A program made the translations under genes and the position numbers. The notes beneath the pieces were generated by a model. It worked only from the letters and a program-made list of their open reading frames with translations. It searched no databases and had not been told where the DNA came from. Below, piece by piece: positions 55,773 to 64,000 of a DNA stretch of 64,000 nucleotides (position 1 is its first letter; the number at the start of each line of letters is the position of its first letter). Source of the stretch: Paraphysomonas bandaiensis (lineage: Eukaryota; Chrysophyceae); contig CBFFRP010000173.1 of NCBI GenBank assembly GCA_965644295.1, positions 1 through 64,000 of the forward strand, given 5' to 3'.

Positions 55773-58304
55773 CTGCTAGATTGACCAAGGCAAAGATATT
55801 GTGACAGTTTTTATGTTGCTGTGCCGTGAATTGTGCGCACACACTATACTTTTATATTTTCCAGTTTGGTTTTTTGGATTTGTGGATTATTCGTAGAGTG
55901 CTAAGTAGTGTTCTCTATAAATAGATGCGTACAATGCATGTTAAAAATAAAACGACATGGAATAATAGAACGAAGTTTTTATGATATATGCTAATATAGG
56001 AGATGAAAACTGCCTAGAGACTATTGGAATTGCTGAAGTCAACCTCGTACTGAGGAATTTATACTTAGTAACACGAAGTGCTTAATAATCATATGTACAC
56101 TTCCAAAAATGTGTATGTCAATTCTGTAGCATTAGTATAAGAAAGTATCTCATAAAGCTGTACGTCAATAATCTATGCACAATGCATAACCGACCACGCA
56201 GTTCTATATCCTGTAGTGTGTATAAGTCTCATGGCTAAACATACTAAAGAACTCAAGGAGAGAAACTATGAAAAAGTGTTCACACATACACAAATGCTAA
56301 ACCCCTCAACAAAGTCGGACTCGCACTTATTTGTGTCCCTTGTACGACACAAGCGTTAGGCTATGAGTGAGCAGAACAATATATCTCCGCTGACTTTATA
56401 TATATGCAGCTCACGTTAGTTTCCCTGAGAAATATCTCCGGTACTTATCCCCAGAACACCACGAAAAGGTGCGAGTCCGACTTTGTTGAGGTTCACTTTT
56501 GAAACAATTGAAAAAGGAACATCGAAAGATAATTAGAATATAATTGACTACAGCTTGCTTTAATTAATTGATATAAACAATGCTGTCAATTTGACACTGG
56601 CAAGGTGTGATTGGAGTGTGTATATTAGTTCTTGCACGCGGTACAAACTACGTGATGATGTAGCTACTTAAAGGTTTAAAATTACTATAGGGCCATCAGC
56701 ATGATGTGTTCAAAAGTGTTTACTTTGAAACTGAAAGACGGATTTTACAATTTTCTGGGATTCTGGAAAAACTTAATTGATGACGTCAAATAGAAAGTCA
56801 GACCACGACAGAATCAGGTGTCAATCATTCATGATAGTGAATAATCATTTTTAACATTACTATACAAATAACGAAGATGACTGCGTTATATTGCATGCTT
56901 GTTGTTATTAAAGAACAATATTTTTTGTTGTGAAAAATTTAATTCACTTTAGCTACATAATAATTTATTTAATTGGTCAACAGTATAAGCAATAAGCATA
57001 CTGTACCAGAAGTCACTGCAAAAGTGTTCTTTGATAATTTGTACTAGTAATTGGGAACTCTAAAGAATGCTATTAAGCTCCGTAAAGAAAGATATTTTGT
57101 GCGGAGTAGACAGATAAGATACCAGCAGATGGGACTCCACATTTGTGATGATTGACCGCTATTTGCCACTATCTGACCACTTGCTATCATGTGGGTTTGG
57201 TTCTGCCGCGTTAAGTCTAATTCCAAGTGGAATGGAGCATGTCAAGCGGTGTAATTACGGGACAACTTGAAATTCTTTCAAAGTGTGTTAATATAACAAC
57301 AGGAAGACGATGAGCACCAGTACCTCCACGACGTTCCGAGCGTCATTTGGGCGACAATGCTACTACTATTTATAACGCTGCTTCGAAAACGCAGTCGTAA
57401 AGGTTCGAAAATGTGCCTTACTTAACCGGACGGAAAAGGATCGAATTAATAAACCGTAACCTCTGGGATGAAATAACAGTTGAGCAAGCTATGTTGTCAG
57501 CTAATGTATAGCTACTTGAGTACGAAGTTCAGTATCAATTAAATTGCGATTAATTGCAAATAAATTAATTGGGACAACAAGTAAGAATAGCAATTCTTAT
57601 TGACTGAAATTTGCGTCAATAAATTATTTAAAGTGTCATTAAAACTTTGTGTACTTTTTAATACTTATTGATTAAACTTCTATCAACTCTCCACCAATAA
57701 AGTGCTCAACTTACAACGGTATTTCTAGTTTTAAGATGACGTTTACACACTACACTCGATGTGTCAGCAATATGCAAGGTTCGCCCCGTTTTCATGTTTA
57801 AGTATATGAATCCTACGAAAACTAGATATACTTACTTTATAGGATTAATGTACAGTTCACAGTTCTATATGGATCTCGTTAAACTAAGTCGCCACGTCAA
57901 TGAATTCTGCATATGTATGAGAAAAATTGTTGTGTATACACCCCAACGCCACGAAATCGAATATACTATTCCGTAATATACTATCAAAAGTTTAGATAAT
58001 AACACACTTTCATTGCAAGCTAACGACAAAAAAGCATTTTAAGGGGACAAAAAAGTGATATTAATTCGGCATATAAAAGAAAAATCGTGCAGGGTAATCA
58101 TTCTAGTTCAACATATGATTGCAAACGGATAGTAAAAAACAAACACAACAAGAAGAGGAAATGGTCTCACCAAGCATAATAACTTGAGATGGAATCACAA
58201 AACTAATGGAACCATTTCATTCTCTTGTGTACAGTTATGCATGCCTGCACCTACAGCGCCAAGATGTAGGTGGGACAACATCAAATTAAGTCGCGAAACT
58301 TCAC
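55773..58304. other. AT-rich spacer containing repeat copy C
   Basis: No gene is supported. It contains the terminal-inverted-repeat element at 56304-56491. A coding-like but undefined stretch lies near 57304-57500. Confidence 0.3.
56304..56491 (+). mobile_element. 188-bp inverted-repeat derivative of the dispersed repeat, copy C
   Basis: The left end begins CCTCAACAAAGTCGGACTCG and the right end is its exact reverse complement over 23 bp (56304-56326 and 56469-56491). The interior matches copies A and B from GTGTCCCTTG through CACAAGC, CAGAACAATAT, GCAGCTCACGTTAG and GAAATATCTCCGGTACTTATCC to the shared right end CCGACTTTGTTGAGG. No clear target-site duplication is seen. It could be a non-autonomous DNA element, or a snap-back rearrangement that duplicated the right end of the family. 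Confidence 0.6.
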
Positions 58305-58598
58305 TTAACAGTGGGGTCTCGGATCATACATATAGTCTTGGCGGAAGGAATGCAACTCGTCCCTTGACCACCACATCCACGAAGATACTCCTGCATTAGC
58401 GTACTCGCGACAGGTCGGTATCAGAACTACTTTGAGCTCAGCAGAGAAGGACAGGCGTTTCTTTGCTGGTCGATTCAAGCAGTGGTCGTCATCTTCTGTG
58501 CATCGCTTCTTACGTCTTATGGAAGGTGGCTTTGTCGGGGACGCGTGCGTCTCAGAGTGGGAGCAAGAGCCGTCGTCAGAAGAGCGCTTGAGAGTCAT
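58305..58598 (-). CDS. Small basic protein with an IPT-x2-EY type motif
   Basis: This frame of 97 codons begins with a Ser/Lys/Arg-rich, nuclear-localisation-like segment (PSIRRKKRC, RPAKKRLSF). The C-terminal half, LKVVLIPTCREYANAGVSSWMWW followed by SRDELHSFRQDY, fits a pattern I recall from many short algal and stramenopile hypothetical proteins (V-x2-IPT-x2-EY, then WW/WY and an acidic helix). Its function is unknown. The C-terminus may continue in another exon, since GACTATAT/GTATGATC is a possible donor. It is divergent from the lectin gene at 59470 across a tandem-repeat spacer. Confidence 0.5.
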   Translation of the reverse strand: MTLKRSSDDGSCSHSETHASPTKPPSIRRKKRCTEDDDHCLNRPAKKRLSFSAELKVVLIPTCREYANAGVSSWMWWSRDELHSFRQDYMYDPRPHC

Positions 58599-58719
58599 CT
58601 AGCAATACAGGAAATTGACTGCGACACGAGTTTGTAAACAAGCCTTGAATAATAATAATGCAGTCATTGGGGAATCTGAAGATAGAGTCCGATATGGTGA
58701 GGGATATGCAGCGCCTGAA

Positions 58720-59147
58720 CCACACTCCAATCCCCGTATCACCGAGTACGATGATGCATTCCCTGTACAAGTACAGTACATACGTACATACATATACATA
58801 CATACATGCATTGTGTACAGCAGTACATAAAACCACACTCCAATCCCCGTATCACCGAGTACGATGATGCATTCCCTGTACAAGTACAGTACATACGTAC
58901 ATACATATACATACATACATGCATTGTGTACAGCAGTACATAAAACCACACTCCAATCCCCGTATCACCGAGTACGATCATGCATTCCCTGTACAAGTAC
59001 AGTATATACGTACATGCATATACATATATAACATAAAACCACACCCCAATCCCTGTATCGCGAGTACGATGCATTCCCTGTACACACATGCATGCATATG
59101 TACTGCTGTACATACATTCATACCTGTACAGCAGTACATAAGTTCAT
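58720..59147. repeat. 113-bp tandem repeat, about 3.7 copies
   Basis: Copies begin at 58720, 58833, 58946 and 59039, each with CCACACTCCAATCCCCGTAT. The first two are almost identical with period 113; the third is shortened to 93 bp, the fourth diverged. Each full unit contains GTACAGCAGTAC (58815-58826; 58928-58939), the reverse complement of a motif found in other divergent spacers. It lies between the starts at 58598 (minus) and 59470 (plus). Confidence 0.9.
59100..59137. promoter_or_regulatory. Inverted pair of GTACTGCTGTAC motifs
   Basis: GTACTGCTGTAC (59100-59111) and its reverse complement GTACAGCAGTAC (59126-59137) face each other 14 bp apart, about 330 bp upstream of the lectin start at 59470. 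A regulatory function is inferred from recurrence; a TATA-like TATATATAG lies at about 59411-59420. Confidence 0.4.
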
Positions 59148-59469
59148 GTATACCGTACCCCTATATACTGCAGTTGGGCCTACACCTCTGAATTGTCCGT
59201 TTTGTAACATTGCCAGTGACATGTATACCGTATACTGTCTGTATAGCAGTGGCTGTAGAACTCACAGCATTATGATTCTTCTTGCTTTAATTGTCTTCAC
59301 TTCGTCTTCGTTCATAGTACATGTAAGAGTGAAGTGTGTAGTGTCGTGCTGTGTAGTCTCGTATATGTTTAGTATGGTATCCGTATCTGTAGTCTCACTA
59401 TATCAGTAGCGTATATATAGTAGGATCGTCTGTTGCTACTCTTTCCATTAAACCACTTCGACCAGTCTC

Positions 59470-62400
59470 ATGATGATTCCTCTCTACTTAATTGTTCTCA
59501 TGGGATGTATGTGTGTGAGTGAGGGCTACTATGAGTCACGCACAGAGGTGGATATAGCATGGGAGTTTGATGATGAGAACTATAAGATGGGGTGGTCGAA
59601 TGCCACCACAGAGGAGATGGGGATGGATTTTCGTGTTGAGGATGGTGAGATGCGGGCGATTATACATGACTGGAACCCTCACTTTGATTCGCCTATGATG
59701 GTACTGACCACTACCAGACGACACTATGCGGTGTTTCGTATGATGTATGCGGGGGCTGCTTCTAAAGGAAACCTGTTGCTTAAGTATGGCCCCTCGATCA
59801 GTCATGATCAGCATGTGGATGAAGTTAAGCAGAATTGGCGCAGCCCACAGCAGATTCGTGTTGTGGATGTGTCCAGCGGGTTTGATAGCGCCGCCTACGC
59901 GGTAGACGAATCACAGTACACACCTTGGGTGGTGAACAGTACCCGGCAGGGGTCGTGGATAATACTTGATGCGCAGGACTATCGATGGGTGACTGCACTA
60001 ACGATACGTACTAGTGACGACATTGATGCCCCCCGTAGGTGCCTCTTGCAGTACTCAGTAACCAGTAGCGCGGGACCTTTTGTAACCGCTGCAGACTTTA
60101 TTCTAAAGAAAGATAACGAGGAACAGGAAGTGAGGGGATTCAGTACACATTCCCGATACTGGAAATTAATTGTAATCGATAATTATGGCTCAGATGTTTC
60201 ATCCATCCGTGATATCAAGCTCGAAGGGTATGACGAAGGTATAGGGCTGCTAGAGTTTGAGCTGGATAATACTGGTGTGTATAAAAATTACTATCTCCCC
60301 ATCCACGATATATTACAGGGTCCTCTGGTACGTATGCGCGTTGAGTTTCTTCACTCACCCAGAGCGGAAATTGCCAGCTCTCGCAAGTCCAGGGCGCAAT
60401 TTCGTGAGTCTCTTGCGATTGATTATGTTCGCGTTGTCCGTAGTCCTGAGATATGGAAAGTACGAGGGTGCTTAGATCGGTACTTTGACAACCCGAACCT
60501 CTTCAATCCACAGTACAACGTGGCTTCCAGACAGCTTAAGATAAATGGTCAACTTCCTATCAATTACTTTGACAAACTGGAGATGGACCTTCAGTACGCA
60601 AGTACCTACGACTGTCCACATCAAGGTGGAATAGATGTCCGCATCGATGGCCTGAACTTCGGCCTGCATCCGCGAGTGTATATAGACGATATCGAGTGTC
60701 CAATAACTGAAACGGATTCAGTGACTCCCGGAAGTCGCGAACAATATATCATTTGCACCCTTCCGCCCTCGAGTCAGTACCGTGCAGGTACCGTGGGACA
60801 GGTGGAGGTAGAAAACAGCATTGTACGAGTTGAGAGTGGGACACTACCTGGATTGTTTCAGAGTGCTCCATACTTTACTTACAGAAAGGCAACTCCGGCT
60901 CCAAACCGACCGGTGATAACAAATATTGGAGCCCGTCGTGTCGATATCGTGTGGGAGCCTCCTGGAACCGAATTTGATAACCTCATGACAACAGGATATA
61001 AGATATCATGGTTTCAGGCACAATATAGGTCTCGCGTGAGCAACCTGACAGTTGGAAACATTACGACCACCTCCATTCGGGGATTGGAGCCGAATACCGC
61101 GTATGTATTTGGCATTAGTGCTCTATCAGAGGGTGCAGCCACACGGGCTGCAATTTTGCCAACAGACCTATATGGACGCCGAGAACCTCTCCCGGATGCC
61201 ATCGAAAGTCCAATTAGCATATTTACAGATATCACATCAACACTACAATTTGATTTTGATTTCCAAGGGTTTGATGCCAACTCTACGTTGAATAGCTCGG
61301 GTTCGACCGTGTCCTCCAGCAACGGGCCCACTGGCCAATATGGCCCGGAGGGAAATTATGGTCTTGTCATTGTTGGCTCCGCACAAGTGGAAAACTGTAA
61401 TGCGTCTATGACCTGTTGTGATGGTTATAACGAAACCCTGGGCCTTGCTTCTTGTGGGACTGGGAGGTCTGTGTGTGCTGTTCTATTGGAAAGAAGGCTC
61501 GCATATGACTACGTGTATGACGGTGTAACCCGCAGGCAGGTTCCTAGCAATATCCCCTATGATGACGGATCGCCCCCGGAGAAAGTTGTTCTCACTCTTC
61601 AGGAGCTGATTGACAACGCTGGCGCGGAGCTTCCCTCTATGCCTTGTGGACCTGCTCTGCGGCTGACCCCGTCGGCTGCACGAGAGTCTGGTGCTGTGTG
61701 GTATAGCCGAAAGATGAACGTTCGAGAGGGATTTGATTCTACCATCACATTTCAGATATCTAACCCTTCTATCCGATGCAACAGACTGGATGATGTTAAC
61801 ACCTATTGTCGATCGCGCGGTGCGGATGGCCTGGCATTTGTAATGCAGGACTCAAGCCCTGTCGCACTTGGCTTGGCTGGTAGTGGCCTCGGATATGAGG
61901 GTATTTTTAACTCCCTTGCCATTGAGCTGGACACCTTCTTTAATTATGACCAAATGGACTACTACGAGAACCATATTGCTGTCTTGACTCAGGTAATATT
62001 GCTCATATTACATGCTATCCATTGCTTATGACACGTAACAGGGCCGCCGGTTTAATATTACCGCAAACCATTCCAGGGCTTTGGCAACTGCCACTCGTGT
62101 TCCAGATATCACGGATGGTCGTCATACTGTTCGTATTCGATACGAGCCGAACTTTGACGAGAGGGCTGTACTGCACCCGTCCTTCCAGACTAATGGGTTT
62201 ACGACTTGGTTTTTGGAGGTAGTTGCTATATGTGCCTGTGTATGCTGTTTACAGTTATTCTGTTTGTTGCAGAATTCTGATTTTCAGTACGGTGGTGACG
62301 GTGACTGGGGCACGGGTTTTGGGCTGTTATATGTATACATGGATGATATGTACTCACCTATCATAACTACCCCCCTGAACCTAGACAAGACGCTGGAACT

Positions 62401-62686
62401 GGACGAAGGGCGTATGTACGTAGGAGTTACCGCTGCGACGGGAGAATCACATTGGCAGGCGCACGACATATTAGGGTTTCAGTTTACGAGCCTTTTTGTT
62501 GACCAGGACTACACACCTCCCCAGGTTGTTAATGGTGAAGGGGCTAAGGACTGCGTCAACGAAACTGTGTGTGTTAACCGTCCCGATTACGATCATTATA
62601 TGAGAAAGAACAATATTTGGGGAAAAGGACACGACTCCACGGAGAGTTGGCAAACTGGTACAGAGGGACTGTGCTCGAACTGCTGA
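59470..62686 (+). CDS. Secreted multidomain lectin: discoidin-like, IPT/TIG-like, FN3 and L-type lectin
   Basis: Three exons (59470-61992, 62042-62218, 62273-62686; introns 49 and 54 nt) encode 1037 aa. The signal peptide is MMIPLYLIVLMGCMCVSEG. Domains by eye: an F5/8C or discoidin-like beta domain (about 130-270; QYTPWVVNSTRQGSWIILD, RYWKLIVIDNYG); an IPT/TIG-like segment (about 390-460; DVRIDGLNFGLHPRVYIDD); a fibronectin type III domain (about 475-560; VDIVWEPPG, IRGLEPNTAYVFGISAL); a Cys-containing spacer; and a legume/L-type lectin fold split over all three exons (GADGLAFVMQDSSPVALGLA, SLAIELDTFFN, MYVGVTAATGESHWQAHDIL). The DGLAF, ELDTF and HDILGF motifs carry the lectin metal and sugar-binding framework. 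No transmembrane segment is visible, so an extracellular carbohydrate-binding role is likely. Confidence 0.85.
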
Positions 62687-63288
62687 AGCATTGAAAATAC
62701 CTAGTGATGTTTATAGAATTTAATGATTATTGTCGTATTTGTGAAGTAATAATAATACGTTGCGGCGTAGTGTTTTAGTATGCCGAGACGGCACCGTATC
62801 TCCGAGGTTAGGCTAATGTGGTCACTCATATTAATACTTATATTGGTGCACTGTAATCAACGTAAATAATTCCGTTTTCGTAAGTGGAAATATTATTTTT
62901 TTGCTTAATGTAAAGTGTAATCATTAATTACGTAACACTGATGGCAAAACGCACTACCAATGTTACTTATTATTAGCAGAAAAGGAAAATTTTACTATGT
63001 TGCTTAGACTTTAGAATATTTACGTATAGCCTCAAATCAGCTATCCGCTACGGTATGCCTTTGAGGGGGATCATATCATACGTTGAATAATTCGGTTTAC
63101 TCATAAAAACTAACATAAACAAACCTATTTACACAGCTGTAAATGTATGTCTACTCCAGTAAACACTATTAACTGAACACGCAATACGAATAACATTAAC
63201 TAGTTACGATTGATCCCCCATCGTAGCTAGTAGCTAGGTATCATCTCTGTACTTTATACTGTCTATAGGTAATTAGTAAATTCTCATT
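62687..63288. other. AT-rich spacer between convergent genes
   Basis: Only 3' flanking sequence; no structure was recognised. Confidence 0.4.
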
Positions 63289-64000
63289 TCAATATTTCTT
63301 GACATGAATAAATATGTCCGCCATACCCCTACAATTCCGTAAAAAATGACAAACAAAATTCCCATAAGCACTCACCAACTCATTTCTTTGCGTAATTCGT
63401 TGACAACTACGAATCCAGACGTCTTTTTGTGCAAAATTCTGGTGAATGTTATGAATATTGATCCAAGCTTCATTCCAGCTACAAGTTTCAAAAAGGAAAA
63501 TAAATATACGTTATCATGTACTGTAAGTGGCCAGTGCATTATACCTGCCAGCTCTGAAATGTTTCGTATCATCATCTCACTAAAGCAGGTGCTATTTGCA
63601 AACACAATGTCTCCTTTCCTCCAGTCACACAAATCCACATCAAGAAGGGACCCTTGAAAAAATTCAACTGTCGGAACAGATGAAATGTTATTGTCTGCAA
63701 ACACATCATAATGCTTCTTGCAAGTGATGGCCAGGTCATGCAAGCCATGTAAAATTTCAACGCCATAGCATCTCTTAAAGCTATAAAGACTTGCAGCGGC
63801 CAGAACAGCACGGCCACAGCCAGAACCAAGATCATAGAAGTATTCACCTGTAGCACACACTGCGTGAGATGCGTATAGGCTTAGATCAGACCATACTCGG
63901 CCGCTGACTGTGCTCGTAGAGGGCCTCATATAATATCTCTGCAAAGCTATCAAACGTGATTTCACCATACGTTAAGGTTGAATCCCAGTTAGCTAATCGC
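63289..64000 (-). CDS. Dot1-like histone lysine methyltransferase, C-terminal part (truncated by window edge)
   Basis: Four exons are visible (63897->64000, 63545-63847, 63376-63478, 63289-63328; introns 47-66 nt) and the frame runs off the right edge. Joined, they carry TLTYGEITFDSFAEIL (the YGE motif before the catalytic core), YFYDLGSGCGRAVLAAA (S-adenosylmethionine motif I), GVEILHGL (acidic end of strand 2), DIVFANSTCFSEMM (equivalent to the N-N-F loop of Dot1) and SIFITFTRIL, ending MSWGMADIFIHVKKY. This order is characteristic of the Dot1 family, which methylates H3K79 in nucleosomes. The longer unspliced frame (63372-63968) misreads the 49-nt intron 63848-63896 and loses the YGE motif. 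Other class I methyltransferases are possible, but the YGE and loop motifs favour Dot1. Confidence 0.78.

Noticed and set aside
57304-57500. Coding-like stretch (EDDEHQYLHDVPSVIW..., KRIELINRNLWDEIT)
   Set aside because: Short, broken by stops, with only weak resemblance to 50333-50425; not enough for a gene or named element.
63372-63968. Single 198-codon ORF as the methyltransferase CDS
   Set aside because: It reads through the 49-nt intron 63848-63896 and two others; splicing restores the YGE motif and the C-terminus.

Overview
The window is nuclear DNA from a unicellular eukaryote. Genes are interrupted by many very short GT-AG introns (mostly 43-125 nt, typically about 50), spacers are AT-rich, and there is no operon logic. 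A complete SSNA1/DIP13 basal-body gene implies a flagellated cell. Surface proteins with Pro/Thr/Ser linkers, FG-GAP propellers and C-type lectin domains, plus a hybrid histidine kinase, fit a stramenopile- or haptophyte-like protist, but the lineage cannot be fixed from this sequence alone.

Layout. 1-8122 (minus): GC-richer 5' part of a long non-LTR retrotransposon. It has an ORF1-like protein, then a frame-broken ORF2 with two OTU-like cysteine-protease domains, a SET domain and an APE-type endonuclease; the reverse transcriptase would lie off the left edge. 8980-11987 (minus): 7-exon gene with a GRAM/PH-like C-terminus. 12056-13277: 1.2-kb (TATG)n array. 13374-14657 (plus): serine racemase/threonine dehydratase. 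15774-19706 (minus): large membrane protein with two polysaccharide-deacetylase-like domains, a lyase-like jelly roll and two C-type lectin domains. 20227-21854 (plus): isovaleryl-CoA-type dehydrogenase. 23132-23638 (plus): hypothetical. 25096-26488 (minus): serine carboxypeptidase. 27013-29392 (plus): hybrid histidine kinase. 31487-34347 (minus): secreted MuiA/DUF4139-family protein. 34894-35229 (plus): SSNA1. 36360-36695 (minus): small two-exon gene. 37176-43388 (minus): 2070-aa integrin-alpha-like protein with 28 FG-GAP blades. 45630-47284 (minus): V-ATPase subunit B. 47609-48240 (plus): Cys-rich gene. 48.3-52.4 kb: gene-poor, with a PIF/Harbinger-like MITE. 52497-53518 (minus) and 54208-55772 (plus): head-to-head sulfotransferase-like and glycosyltransferase-like genes around a second (TATG)n array. 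58305-58598 (minus): small conserved-looking protein. 59470-62686 (plus): multidomain lectin. 63289->64000 (minus): Dot1-like methyltransferase running off the right edge.

Themes. Much of the coding capacity is for secreted or membrane proteins that bind or modify glycans: the deacetylase/lectin fusion, FG-GAP protein, L-type lectin, sulfotransferase and glycosyltransferase. Many genes are arranged head-to-head. Two of these shared spacers are filled by (TATG)n arrays and three others carry a near-palindromic GTACTGCTGTAC motif. A dispersed TATA-containing repeat family occurs at about 8.2, 29.9 and 56.3 kb. Splice sites were inferred by eye; for each multi-exon model the joined reading frame is open and its total length is a multiple of three (for the truncated edge gene, after allowing one partial codon).
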